A stretch of 14,588 nt of DNA from Bacteroidota bacterium (GTDB lineage: Bacteria; Bacteroidota; Ignavibacteria; Tepidaquicellales; Tepidaquicellaceae), in contig DOWN01000344.1 in assembly GCA_003519545.1 (NCBI GenBank), forward strand, positions 4,670 through 19,257, read 5' to 3'. How positions within the stretch are numbered: the first letter of the stretch is position 1; every line of letters begins with the position of its first letter. The notes beneath the pieces are model-generated. The model did no database searches, was not told the origin of the DNA, and saw only the letters and a list, made by a program, of their open reading frames with translations. The position numbers were made by a program, and so were the translations under genes. Positions 1-8,291 of the stretch are shown here, piece after piece.

Positions 1-24
1 TCAAAATATATCAAATTTCAATAA

Positions 25-588
25 ATGGCAACTACATCAGATTTAAAAAACGGAACGGTGATTAAATTTAACGGAGACTTACATTCAATAATGAGTGTTG
101 AGCACAGAACACCAGGAAATTTAAGAGCATTTTATCAGGTAAAAATGAGGAATTTAAAAAACGGAAAAACGATTGAGCATAGATTCCGATCAGGAGAGGA
201 AGTACAACTTGAAAGACTGGAACAGAAGACCTATCAATTTCTGTATAAAGACGGAGAGAATTTTAATTTTATGGATAATGAAACATACGATCAGATACAT
301 TTACTTGAAGAGTTAGTCGGAAAACAGGGAGAGTTTATGAAAGAAGGACAGGAAGTTCAGATAATTTTTCACAATGAATCCCCTATTTCATTAGAGATAC
401 CTGCACACGTAACACTTAAAGTTATATCCGCACCACCGGGAGTAAAAGGAAATACCGCGACAAATGCGACAAAACAAATAACTGTAGAAACCGGAGCAAT
501 TGTGAATGCACCGATGTTTATAGATGAAGGTGAATTTATAAAAGTTGATACGAGAACCGGAGATTACATAGAAAGAGTAAAAGTTTAA
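25..588 (+). CDS. efp: Elongation factor P (EF-P)
   Basis: Translation elongation factor that binds ribosomes stalled on proline stretches and helps peptide bond formation. The 187-aa product has full family length and the three-domain layout: an N-terminal KOW-like domain (about 1-65) and two OB-type domains. The C-terminal part carries the family signature: PGVKGNTATNATK at about 138-150, then the ending FIKVDTRTGDYIERVKV. The tip of the domain I loop reads TPGNLRAF (29-36). Aligned with the PGKGQAF loop of E. coli EF-P, the residue that is normally a modified Lys (or Arg in rhamnosylated EF-Ps) is Asn32 here. The ATG has no Shine-Dalgarno in the 24 nt visible upstream, as is usual for Bacteroidota-like genomes. 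The gene lies 33 nt before accB. Family assignment is certain; the modification state is unknown. Confidence 0.97.
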   Translation: MATTSDLKNGTVIKFNGDLHSIMSVEHRTPGNLRAFYQVKMRNLKNGKTIEHRFRSGEEVQLERLEQKTYQFLYKDGENFNFMDNETYDQIHLLEELVGKQGEFMKEGQEVQIIFHNESPISLEIPAHVTLKVISAPPGVKGNTATNATKQITVETGAIVNAPMFIDEGEFIKVDTRTGDYIERVKV

Positions 589-621
589 AAAAAATAAATT
601 TTCAATTATAAATAAAACAAG

Positions 622-1131
622 ATGGATACAAACGAAATAAAAAAATTATTAAAATTATTTGATACGAGCACAGCGACAGAACTTGTAATAGATGAAAGTG
701 GAAATGGCGGTGCGAGAATAAAAATCTCTAAACAAGTGCAGGTTATATCAGGCGGAGGTATTTCTCCAGCAATGGCAATTTCACATCCGATGCCTATGGC
801 TTCATCACCCGCACAGACTACATCAACTGATCAGGTATCAACCGAGACTAAAACATCAAATACATCTGAGCAAGTATCAGCAGGAGAGAATTTTTATGAA
901 GTTAAATCTCCAATGGTAGGTACGTTTTACAGGGCACCCGCTCCGGATGCTGATGCATATGTAAAAGTCGGTGATTCAATTTCACAAGGAACAGTGCTTT
1001 GTATTATAGAAGCAATGAAATTAATGAACGAAATAGAATCAGAAGTATCAGGTAAAATAGTAAAGATATTAGTTGAGAATGCAACAGCAGTTGAATACGG
1101 ACAACCGTTATTTTTAATAGAAAAAAGTTAA
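622..1131 (+). CDS. accB: Acetyl-CoA carboxylase biotin carboxyl carrier protein
   Basis: Carries the biotin that shuttles CO2 from biotin carboxylase (the next gene) to the carboxyltransferase in the first committed step of fatty-acid synthesis. The 169-aa protein has a short N-terminal helical part (1-40), a flexible linker rich in Ser, Thr, Pro, Met and Gln (about 45-90), and a C-terminal biotinyl/lipoyl domain (about 92-168). The domain opens with [15 protein letters not shown] (96-110), as in E. coli AccB. The biotin-accepting lysine is Lys133 in EAMKLMNE. The stop codon overlaps the accC start by one base (TAATG at 1129-1133), implying co-translation of the two partners. No Shine-Dalgarno precedes the ATG; the leader is A-rich. 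The carboxyltransferase genes accA and accD are not in the window. Confidence 0.97.
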   Translation: MDTNEIKKLLKLFDTSTATELVIDESGNGGARIKISKQVQVISGGGISPAMAISHPMPMASSPAQTTSTDQVSTETKTSNTSEQVSAGENFYEVKSPMVGTFYRAPAPDADAYVKVGDSISQGTVLCIIEAMKLMNEIESEVSGKIVKILVENATAVEYGQPLFLIEKS

Positions 1132-2462
1132 TGATAAAAAAAATATTAATAGCCAACCGTGGCGAGATTGCTCTAAGGATAATACGTACTTGTAAAGAAA
1201 TGGGTATCAGCACTGTAGCGGTTTATTCAGAGGTTGATAAAGATTCATTGCACGTAAGATTTGCCGATGAGGCAGTTTGTATTGGTCCTGCACTTTCCAA
1301 AGAAAGTTATTTAAACATACCAAGAATAATTTCTGCTGCAGAGATTACCAATGCAGATGCAATACATCCGGGTTATGGATTTTTGGCAGAGAATGCAGAG
1401 TTTGCGGAGATATGTATAGATTCAGGATTGAATTTTATCGGACCTACACCGAGTATGATAACATCAATGGGAGATAAGGCATTTGCAAAAGACACAATGA
1501 GAAAAGCGGGAGTTCCTGTTGTTCCGGGAAGTGACGGCTTGATAGATTCATTTGAAGAAGCGAGAAAACTTGTTGCTGAAATTGGAACACCAGTAATGAT
1601 TAAAGCGACTGCGGGTGGCGGTGGAAAAGGAATGCGTATTGTAAGAAACGAAAGCGAACTTGAGAAAAATTTTATGATGGCAAAGAATGAAGCTGAGATG
1701 GCGTTTGGCAACGGAAGTGTTTATATAGAAAAATTTATAGAAAATCCGAGACACATTGAAATTCAATTATTAGGAGACAGTCATGGTAATGTAATACATC
1801 TTGGAGAGAGAGACTGTTCAGTTCAGAGAAGACATCAGAAATTAATAGAGGAATCCCCTTCCCCTTTCATAACAGAAGAAGTGAGGAAAGCGATGGGAGA
1901 TGCGGCAGTGAAAGGAGCGAAGTCTGTAAATTATTTAGGAGCAGGAACGATTGAATTTTTAGCAGATAAGAATATGAACTTTTATTTTATGGAAATGAAT
2001 ACGAGAATACAGGTGGAACATCCGGTCACAGAAGAAGTAACAGGATTTGATTTAATTAGAGAACAGATAAATATTGCAAACGGAGAAAAACTATCCAAAA
2101 AGAAAATTAAATTTGAGGGACATTCAATTGAGTGCCGAATAAATGCGGAAGATCCTGATCATAACTTCAGACCTTCACCCGGAATAATTACAGGTTTGAA
2201 CCTTCCGGGAGGTAAAGGCGTAAGAGTAGATACGCATTGTTACAGCGGATATAGAATACCATCAAATTATGATTCTATGATAGCGAAACTGATAGTTCAT
2301 GATCAGAACAGAGAAGAAGCGATAAAAAAAATGCTGAGAGCACTTGATGAGTTTGTGATAGAAGGAGTAAAGACAACAATACCGATACATCAGAAGATAT
2401 TGAGGAATGAAGATTTCAGAAACAATAATTTTGATACGAGTTTTGTGGAGAAATTAATTTAA
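1131..2462 (+). CDS. accC: Biotin carboxylase subunit of acetyl-CoA carboxylase
   Basis: ATP-grasp enzyme that carboxylates biotin on AccB using bicarbonate and ATP. At 443 aa it is close to the E. coli enzyme and collinear with it. The N-terminal domain starts [18 protein letters not shown] (3-20). Lys116 and Lys158 match ATP-binding lysines, and the glycine-rich loop GGGGKGMR is at 162-169. The segment [19 protein letters not shown] spans 223-241. The catalytic cluster [14 protein letters not shown] (288-301) holds Glu288, Arg292, Gln294, Val295 and Glu296. The biotin-carboxylase C-terminal domain (about 330-440) includes ECRINAEDP. No key residue appears missing. The start overlaps the accB stop by one base, and the next gene begins 8 nt after the stop. 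A carboxylase for another acyl-CoA is possible in principle, but pairing with a short stand-alone AccB favours acetyl-CoA carboxylase. Confidence 0.97.
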   Translation: MIKKILIANRGEIALRIIRTCKEMGISTVAVYSEVDKDSLHVRFADEAVCIGPALSKESYLNIPRIISAAEITNADAIHPGYGFLAENAEFAEICIDSGLNFIGPTPSMITSMGDKAFAKDTMRKAGVPVVPGSDGLIDSFEEARKLVAEIGTPVMIKATAGGGGKGMRIVRNESELEKNFMMAKNEAEMAFGNGSVYIEKFIENPRHIEIQLLGDSHGNVIHLGERDCSVQRRHQKLIEESPSPFITEEVRKAMGDAAVKGAKSVNYLGAGTIEFLADKNMNFYFMEMNTRIQVEHPVTEEVTGFDLIREQINIANGEKLSKKKIKFEGHSIECRINAEDPDHNFRPSPGIITGLNLPGGKGVRVDTHCYSGYRIPSNYDSMIAKLIVHDQNREEAIKKMLRALDEFVIEGVKTTIPIHQKILRNEDFRNNNFDTSFVEKLI

Positions 2463-2470
2463 ATTAATTA

Positions 2471-2983
2471 ATGAATAAGATAATAATTGTATTTTTAAAT
2501 TTGATATTTTTAACAGGATTTGTTTATTCAAATACCACAAAGATATCACCTGATTCAGTGAAAACTTCCAATAAAAATTCATTGCAGATAGATACCAATG
2601 TTTCAACATTACCGGTTATAACACAAGACACAATAAAACAAGATACAATACCTGCAATAGATTCATTATTAATTCCCGTTGTAAATCCAAATGAACTTAC
2701 AAACACAAAATTATTTGTTTACATATTATTATCGGTATTAGGAGCGGGATTATTTTACTTTTTATTTGTCGCAACACTTTTCAGAACCTTTCACAAAACG
2801 AGATCAACCAGACAATCGTTATTACTCAGTTGGAGTTTGTTTTTCGTAATAACTGTAATATGGTTATTTATAATATGGGGAGTAGTGGCGGGATTTCAAA
2901 CGTCAGTGGCTTTTTTAGTTACAATGATCTTTTTATTCATTGTAAGTTTAATAATGTTAATAATCGCACTTAAAAGTAACTAA
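2471..2983 (+). CDS. Hypothetical membrane protein with three C-terminal TM helices
   Basis: I do not recognise this 170-aa protein. Residues 1-20 look like a signal peptide or first membrane helix (MNKIIIVFLN then LIFLTGFVYS). Next comes a polar stretch rich in Thr, Ser, Asp and Asn (about 21-78) with no cysteines or obvious fold, probably an extracytoplasmic linker. Three hydrophobic segments follow at about 81-104, 117-141 and 146-168, joined by a basic loop (RTFHKTRSTR, 105-114) that should face the cytoplasm. It lies 8 nt after accC and 6 nt before the enoyl reductase gene, so it is almost surely co-transcribed with fatty-acid genes. That context suggests a membrane or lipid role, but this is inference from position only. 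Codon use resembles the neighbours. Confidence 0.8.
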   Translation: MNKIIIVFLNLIFLTGFVYSNTTKISPDSVKTSNKNSLQIDTNVSTLPVITQDTIKQDTIPAIDSLLIPVVNPNELTNTKLFVYILLSVLGAGLFYFLFVATLFRTFHKTRSTRQSLLLSWSLFFVITVIWLFIIWGVVAGFQTSVAFLVTMIFLFIVSLIMLIIALKSN

Positions 2984-2989
2984 ACAAAA

Positions 2990-3784
2990 ATGAAAAAATT
3001 TTATGCATTAATACTCGGAGCATCGAGTGGATTTGGTAAATCAATTTCTTTAGCACTTGCAAAAGACGGAGTGAATATAATCGGGGTACATCTTGACAGA
3101 TCATCAACTATGCCTGATGTTGAACAATTAATAGAAGATATAAAGGCATATGGAGTGGAGGCGAGATTTTATAATGTAAATGCTGCAGATTCAGGAAAAA
3201 GAAAAATGATAATAGATGAGACAGCAGAATTATTCAAAAATAATCCCGAAGCAGAAATTAAAGTTATGTTACACTCACTTGCATTCGGGACATTGAAACC
3301 ATTTATAGCCGATGACCCGATGCAAGAAATGAATCAGAAAAATATTGAAATGACACTTGATGTGATGGCGAACAGTTTCATTTACTGGACGCAGGATATC
3401 GTAAGGAACAATCTGATGAAATCCGGAGGTAAAATATACTGTATGACATCATCCGGCGGAAGAAAACAGATAGAATCTTACGGGGCAATATCTGCTGCAA
3501 AAGCATGCCTTGAATCATATACAAGACAACTATCAATGGAATTGGCAAGCAAAGGAATTGCAGTGAATGCACTAATGGCGGGAGTTACTGATACACCTGC
3601 TTTGAGAAAAATTCCGGGAACAGATAAAATAATTAACAATGCACTCCAAAGAAATCATCACGGAAGACTGACACAGACAACAGATGTGGCTGATTTTATT
3701 TTAGATAATTACAAAAATAACAGCAGTTGGTTTACAGGTAACATTGTAAATCTTGACGGTGGTGAAAGTGTAGTGGAGCTTTAA
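2990..3784 (+). CDS. FabL-like enoyl-ACP reductase (SDR family)
   Basis: Predicted NAD(P)H-dependent enoyl-[acyl-carrier-protein] reductase, the last step of each fatty-acid elongation cycle. The 264-aa protein is a Rossmann-fold short-chain dehydrogenase with nucleotide-binding motif GASSGFG (10-16) and the C-terminal VNLDGGES signature (253-260). The catalytic pair is spaced Tyr164-x6-Lys171, as in FabI and FabL, rather than the Tyr-x3-Lys of ordinary SDRs such as FabG. From Tyr164 onward the sequence follows the Bacillus FabL pattern: LESYTRQLSMEL, GVTDTPALRKIPG, an HGRLT motif, then the VDGG-type end. LHSLAFG (94-100) recalls the FabI/FabL active-site strand. Its place downstream of accB-accC supports a fatty-acid role. 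A different SDR function cannot be excluded without alignment. Confidence 0.85.
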   Translation: MKKFYALILGASSGFGKSISLALAKDGVNIIGVHLDRSSTMPDVEQLIEDIKAYGVEARFYNVNAADSGKRKMIIDETAELFKNNPEAEIKVMLHSLAFGTLKPFIADDPMQEMNQKNIEMTLDVMANSFIYWTQDIVRNNLMKSGGKIYCMTSSGGRKQIESYGAISAAKACLESYTRQLSMELASKGIAVNALMAGVTDTPALRKIPGTDKIINNALQRNHHGRLTQTTDVADFILDNYKNNSSWFTGNIVNLDGGESVVEL

Positions 3785-3801
3785 ACTTAGAAATTTAAAA
3801 A

Positions 3802-6800
3802 ATGGAAATCGAAAAAAATATAAGACTGACAGATGCGGAAAAAGGTGATGGCGAGTTAAAGACCAATGAGTTTATGCCGACAATAATACTCGGGCTTGGA
3901 GGAACGGGTAAAGAAGTTCTTTTAAGAATCCGCAGACAATTTGTCGAGAGATACGGTTCGTTAAATGATTTCCCTATCATATCATTTTTATATATTGATA
4001 CAGATAATGCCCCGTCAGAAGAAGGCGGAATAGCAAGAGAGAGAGATTTATTAATCAATGATATAGAATTTCAACCTGCTGAGAAAATTTTTAATCCGGT
4101 GAACCCATCTGAATATATACACAGAATTAATGATGTACCTAATGTGAAACAATGGCTTAATACAACGGGCGAGATTGGAAAACTTGGAACAATGAATACA
4201 GGAGCAGGGCAAATAAGACCTGCTGCGAGATTAGCATTTTTTCATAATTATGATGAGATAGTTCATAAACTGACATCAGCAAAATCAAGAATCACAGATT
4301 CAAAATCAATTAATGCCATAAAAGATAAGCACAGAATAAAAAATGTAAATACAGATAAGATAAATATTTATGTAATAACATCGGTAAGTGGCGGAACAGG
4401 ATCGGGAATGTTTCTTGATATGGGATTTTTGATTAGAAATTTATTCAAGAATAATGCTGTGTCATCGTGTTTTTTATTTTTGCCAAAGATATATCAGGCA
4501 TACGGCAAAGAGAGAGTTTATGCAAACGGATATGCGGCGTTGAAAGAAATGGAATATTATAATCTGAAAAATATATTTGAAGTTTCCTGGAAGAAAAATT
4601 ATCCGTTATCATTTCAACCCGGAGTTTATGATGATGTATATCTGATAGACGGAGAGAACAGCAAAAATCTTTCGCTTTCAGATATTAGCAATAAAGATAT
4701 TTACAAGATGTTAGCGGACAGTATATTTACGGATTTTTCAGATTCAGATTTTGCTAATTACAAACGTGGAGTAAGAGTAAATCTTGTTCAGTATAAACAG
4801 AGATTATGGCCCGATGAAACAACAGTTTCCGAGAATACATTTTCGAGAAAATATTCAACTCTTGGTCAGTCATCAATTTCATTGCCTGTTGACAGAATAA
4901 TTCTTGCGTGTGCGAATAAACTATGCGAGGATATAATAAATTATTATTTAACTTATGCTGAAGGTTCTCAGAGTGAAGTAGATAATTTTATGATTAATGA
5001 ATTCCTGCCAAAGATTGGACTTGCAGAGACAAATACAAAACATCAGTTGCTTGATTCATTATACAGTGCGGGAGAGAAAACTTCACTTCAGGCACAGATA
5101 AAAACATTTCTGGCAAATTTACAGAATGAACTTGTAAGCGGAAAACGTGGTGACAACTGGAGTGCATTTATTCATAACGAAAAAAATAAATTTGATACTA
5201 ACTTCAGGGATGATAGTGATATATCACGGCAAGGGATGTATTACTCACAAATATTCACAAACAGAACAAAAATTATAAATGAAGTAATCGGTGACAGAGA
5301 CAGGAACAGACCCGGATTGATTGAGAAGACGATAAATCATTTGATTAACGATTCGACAAGAGGAGTTTTTTATGCAATTAATTCACTTAGAAGATTACAG
5401 TTTATACTTACGAATGAAAATTTCAATTATCTAAACAGATTTGAGAAAGAGATTAAAGATTTACAGGGATTAGTAACGAGACTTGACGGAGAGATAAAAA
5501 GAAAACTTCAGGATTTAAAAGAAGATGAATCGCGAAGCAAATTAAATGTTTTGAAAAAAACAGCAATGGCGGGTTCACTCGAGAAACTTGTAACAAAACT
5601 TGATGAATATTACAATGCTTTGATTAAATTACGGTCACGTTATTATGCAAAAGAAATAGTACAGAGAATACTTGATTTGATAGAGAAAGGTGAAAAAACA
5701 GATGACGGAAATATTATTTATACCGGCTTGATATCTGACATTGATAAACTGACAGGAAATTTAAGTGTATTAAAAGATAATTTCAGAAAAAAATATTTAT
5801 ATTTTATACAGAAAACAGAAAACAGTTTTAATCATTACATTTATGAACCTGATGATGTTAAGAATGAATATTATATAAGATATGTAGGCAGCGGTCAATC
5901 TGCAAATGATACGATTAAAGAATTATCCAATAAGTTATTAAAAGAATTAGGTGCGAGAGATGTTACGGATATTGTGAATATTTTAAAAGACAGTGATGCT
6001 AAAGCGATAGAGGCAAGTATGATAGCATTTTGTAAAAAGCAGTTTGATAAAATCAGAGAAGATTATAATATTACGGATATATTATTTGAAAAAGATGCTT
6101 TGAGAAGTGAATCAAAAATCAGAGGAATGATGAATCAGGCATTTCCCTGGCTTAGGACAAAAGAAACGCCGGGAAGTTTCGGTCTTGATCAATCAGCAAA
6201 AAAATATTATATCGGTATAAAAACCAATACACCATCATTTAAGAAGTTTCAATCTTTAATATCTTCAATCGCAGGTGCAAATATAGAGTTTAAAGATTCG
6301 GCGGATAACTCAACTATTACGTTCTACAGTGAATGGGCGGGATTTCCATTGTTTTACTCTTATACCGTTGCAGAGGAGATGAAACAATATTATAAACAAC
6401 TTTCAAATAATCTCAATATAGATTTACATATTGATAAGAATTATTTTATATATAACGATATTATTCCGCTGACAGCAGAGGAAAGAAAAAAACTTGATGA
6501 GTCATACAGGGCTTATATAATGGGATTGATATTCGGTGTGTTTGAAGTTGTAACGGATTTTGACAAAGAGACAGGAAAACCAAGATCAATTTATAAATAC
6601 ACAAGGCAGGAAGGTATAACTGTAAAAAGAACTGAACAACTCGGGATTGAATCGAGGTTGATAAACAGACTATTTGAAGAGAACGGTGCGGATTCACTGA
6701 GATATAAAATTTTAAAACAGGCAGAAAATATTCAGAATAAGTTAATAAAAAATAATTCACTTGCTGAAATGCTTGTGATTTTTGAATATTATTATGAGAA

Positions 6801-7197
6801 AGTATATACGCTTCATGAGATTGAAATTTCAGGAGAAGCGAAAAGAAAAATTGAGACTTATGAATATTATATAACGAAAATGTTAGCAAAAGAAATTGAA
6901 AATAAAGTAAAAGAATCTGACAGACAGGAATTTATAGACAGAGTATTATATCTTAAAGATCATATAGATGAGTTCAGTGAATTATGTGGCGACGGAATGA
7001 AAAGAGTTTTAAAAGTAAATAATATACTTAATAACAGTGAAGAACCTGTGAAATCTTCCGGGATTGAAATTTCAAGTTCAGGAAGCGGTAACGGAATAAA
7101 TTTAAATAAGTTAAAAGAATTAAAAACTGCACTTGAAGAAGGATTGATATCGCAGGAAGAATTTGAAAAAGCAAAAAATAAATTTTTAGGATTATAA
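3802..7197 (+). CDS. Large tubulin-like (Tubulin_2/FtsZ-superfamily) protein with SHOCT-like tail
   Basis: A 1131-aa protein whose N-terminal ~350 residues carry tubulin/FtsZ nucleotide-binding loops: GLGGTGKE (31-38, T1-like), a strand ending YIDTDNA (64-70), GAGQIRP (134-140, T3-like) and the tubulin signature SGGTGSG (196-202, T4). A GYAALKEMEYY segment (243-253) is typical of the Pfam Tubulin_2 group. The rest is long, charged and mostly helical, with a likely coiled coil at about 540-640. The last ~31 residues (1101-1131: KLKELKTALEEGLISQEEFEKAK) resemble a SHOCT domain, a short oligomerisation or targeting module. I see no signal peptide or membrane helix, so it is probably cytoplasmic. 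The family was proposed on bioinformatic grounds to remodel membranes; polymerisation and GTPase activity here are inference. It starts 17 nt after the enoyl reductase gene and ends 3 nt before the zinc-ribbon gene. Confidence 0.9.
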   Translation: MEIEKNIRLTDAEKGDGELKTNEFMPTIILGLGGTGKEVLLRIRRQFVERYGSLNDFPIISFLYIDTDNAPSEEGGIARERDLLINDIEFQPAEKIFNPVNPSEYIHRINDVPNVKQWLNTTGEIGKLGTMNTGAGQIRPAARLAFFHNYDEIVHKLTSAKSRITDSKSINAIKDKHRIKNVNTDKINIYVITSVSGGTGSGMFLDMGFLIRNLFKNNAVSSCFLFLPKIYQAYGKERVYANGYAALKEMEYYNLKNIFEVSWKKNYPLSFQPGVYDDVYLIDGENSKNLSLSDISNKDIYKMLADSIFTDFSDSDFANYKRGVRVNLVQYKQRLWPDETTVSENTFSRKYSTLGQSSISLPVDRIILACANKLCEDIINYYLTYAEGSQSEVDNFMINEFLPKIGLAETNTKHQLLDSLYSAGEKTSLQAQIKTFLANLQNELVSGKRGDNWSAFIHNEKNKFDTNFRDDSDISRQGMYYSQIFTNRTKIINEVIGDRDRNRPGLIEKTINHLINDSTRGVFYAINSLRRLQFILTNENFNYLNRFEKEIKDLQGLVTRLDGEIKRKLQDLKEDESRSKLNVLKKTAMAGSLEKLVTKLDEYYNALIKLRSRYYAKEIVQRILDLIEKGEKTDDGNIIYTGLISDIDKLTGNLSVLKDNFRKKYLYFIQKTENSFNHYIYEPDDVKNEYYIRYVGSGQSANDTIKELSNKLLKELGARDVTDIVNILKDSDAKAIEASMIAFCKKQFDKIREDYNITDILFEKDALRSESKIRGMMNQAFPWLRTKETPGSFGLDQSAKKYYIGIKTNTPSFKKFQSLISSIAGANIEFKDSADNSTITFYSEWAGFPLFYSYTVAEEMKQYYKQLSNNLNIDLHIDKNYFIYNDIIPLTAEERKKLDESYRAYIMGLIFGVFEVVTDFDKETGKPRSIYKYTRQEGITVKRTEQLGIESRLINRLFEENGADSLRYKILKQAENIQNKLIKNNSLAEMLVIFEYYYEKVYTLHEIEISGEAKRKIETYEYYITKMLAKEIENKVKESDRQEFIDRVLYLKDHIDEFSELCGDGMKRVLKVNNILNNSEEPVKSSGIEISSSGSGNGINLNKLKELKTALEEGLISQEEFEKAKNKFLGL

Positions 7198-7200
7198 AAA

Positions 7201-7539
7201 ATGCCAACATACGATTATAAATGCACAAATTGCGGAAATCAAACTGAAATTTTCCAATCAATCAAAGACAATCCGATAACAAAATGTGAAGTCTGCGGAA
7301 AAGATACATTGAAAAGGATGATAGGTGGAGGTGCCGGATTGATATTTAAAGGCAGCGGATTTTATTTAACAGATTATAAAAACACAGGAAGCGGGAGTGA
7401 AAAAAAGACGGCGAGCAGTGCTACAAAAAAAGATACTAATACGGTAAAATCAGAAAACACTTCAACTGCAAAATCAGAATCTAAATCTGAAACAAAATCA
7501 GAGACTAAAACTGAGACTAAAACAGATAAAAATAAATAA
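7201..7539 (+). CDS. FmdB-family zinc-ribbon protein with Lys/Ser/Thr/Glu repeat tail
   Basis: Small putative regulatory or metal-binding protein of the FmdB / CxxC-CxxC zinc-ribbon family. Residues 1-55 are the domain: MPTYDYKCTNCG, with zinc ligands Cys8, Cys11, Cys29 and Cys32, then KRMIGGGAGLIFKGSGFY. From about residue 62 to 112 the protein is low-complexity and hydrophilic. It ends in five tetrapeptide repeats of the form x-K-[ST]-[ED] at residues 90-109 (AKSE, SKSE, TKSE, TKTE, TKTD). The tail is presumably disordered. The molecular role of this family is not established; members are often small accessory genes in operons. It follows the tubulin-like gene by 3 nt, so it should be on the same transcript. 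Its stop codon directly abuts the stop of lptB on the other strand. Confidence 0.92.
   Translation: MPTYDYKCTNCGNQTEIFQSIKDNPITKCEVCGKDTLKRMIGGGAGLIFKGSGFYLTDYKNTGSGSEKKTASSATKKDTNTVKSENTSTAKSESKSETKSETKTETKTDKNK
7468..7527 (+). repeat. Five degenerate 12-bp tandem repeats inside the zinc-ribbon gene
   Basis: Five consecutive in-frame 12-nt units lie at 7468-7479, 7480-7491, 7492-7503, 7504-7515 and 7516-7527. The pattern is roughly acaaaatcagag or actaaaactgag, and each unit encodes one x-K-[ST]-[ED] tetrapeptide. Third-position differences show the copies are old or under protein-level selection. Copy number could vary without breaking the frame. Confidence 0.8.
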
Positions 7540-7547
7540 TTATTTTT
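7528..7547. terminator. AT-only palindrome at convergent stop codons, possible weak bidirectional terminator
   Basis: AAAAATAA (7528-7535) and TTATTTTT (7540-7547) are perfect 8-bp inverted arms around a 4-nt loop. Each strand reads an A-run, a hairpin and a T-run, and both convergent stop codons (7537-7539 on +, 7540-7542 on -) lie inside it. No other space for a terminator exists between the two operons. An all-AT stem is weak, and such palindromes arise easily in AT-rich DNA, so the functional call is tentative. Confidence 0.3.
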
Positions 7548-8286
7548 CCTTAGAAAGGTATCTTTCCATAGAGAAAGATTCACCGAGATAAAATTTCTTA
7601 ACCATTTCATCATTAGCGAGTTCAAGAGAAGAACCGGAGCGGAATATTTTTCCGTCAATCAGTATGTATGCTCTGTCAACAATTGATAATGTTTCGTGAA
7701 CATTGTGGTCAGTTATCAAAACACCGATTCCTTTGTTTTTTAATTTCAAAATTATCTTCATAATATCTTCGGCTGCGATTGGGTCAATACCTGCGAAAGG
7801 TTCATCAAGTAAAATAAATTTAGGATCTGAAGCCAGAGCCCTTGCAATTTCAGTTCTTCGTCGCTCACCACCGGACAGCACCATACCTTTAGAATCGCGG
7901 ATATGATTTATATTAAATTCATTTAGAAGCGTTTCAGTTTTTTCATCAATTTCAGATTTTGAGTATCCCATAAACTGAAGAATTGATTTAATATTTTCAG
8001 CAACGGTAAGTTTTCTGAAAACGGAAGGTTCCTGAGGAAGATAGCCAATGCCGAGTTTAGAGCGTTTATACATCGGCATTTTAGAAATGTCATCAAAATC
8101 AATTTCGATAATTCCGTCATCGGGTTTTACGAGACCACAAATCATATAAAAAGTTGTAGTTTTACCTGCCCCGTTTGGACCTAATAAACCGACAACTTCA
8201 TTATTTTTTAAATGAAGAGAAACGTTATTAACAACTGTCCGTTTCTTATAAGTTTTGAATAAACCTTTTGCTTTTAGTTCAGCCAT
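7540..8286 (-). CDS. lptB: LPS export ABC transporter ATP-binding protein LptB
   Basis: ATPase of the LptBFG inner-membrane complex that extracts lipopolysaccharide and powers its transport to the outer membrane. The 248-aa ABC protein has all motifs: Walker A GPNGAGKT (36-43), a Q-loop with Gln85 in [18 protein letters not shown], signature LSGGERRR (137-144), Walker B FILLDEP (157-163) with catalytic Glu162, and switch His194 in [10 protein letters not shown]. The [25 protein letters not shown] and FAGIDPIA segments are typical of LptB rather than of amino-acid transporters. It is the last gene of the leftward set, 5 nt after pdxJ. LptF, LptG, LptA and LptC are not in the window. Presence of LptB implies a Gram-negative envelope. 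Confidence 0.95.
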   Translation of the reverse strand: MAELKAKGLFKTYKKRTVVNNVSLHLKNNEVVGLLGPNGAGKTTTFYMICGLVKPDDGIIEIDFDDISKMPMYKRSKLGIGYLPQEPSVFRKLTVAENIKSILQFMGYSKSEIDEKTETLLNEFNINHIRDSKGMVLSGGERRRTEIARALASDPKFILLDEPFAGIDPIAAEDIMKIILKLKNKGIGVLITDHNVHETLSIVDRAYILIDGKIFRSGSSLELANDEMVKKFYLGESFSMERYLSKEK

Positions 8287-8291
8287 AAATT

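Noticed and set aside
1373..1711. 112-aa antisense frame within accC
   Set aside because: It is covered by strongly conserved accC sequence, including the glycine-rich loop, and its product has no recognisable feature.
6461..6889. 142-aa open frame on the - strand
   Set aside because: It lies wholly inside the tubulin-like gene in antisense. The composition (Leu/Phe/Ser-rich without motifs) is that of a shadow frame.
3802..7539. A defence or phage-partition system built on the tubulin-like gene
   Set aside because: No nuclease, phage, plasmid or toxin genes are nearby and all neighbours are housekeeping or envelope genes. The family is only distantly like phage TubZ/PhuZ.
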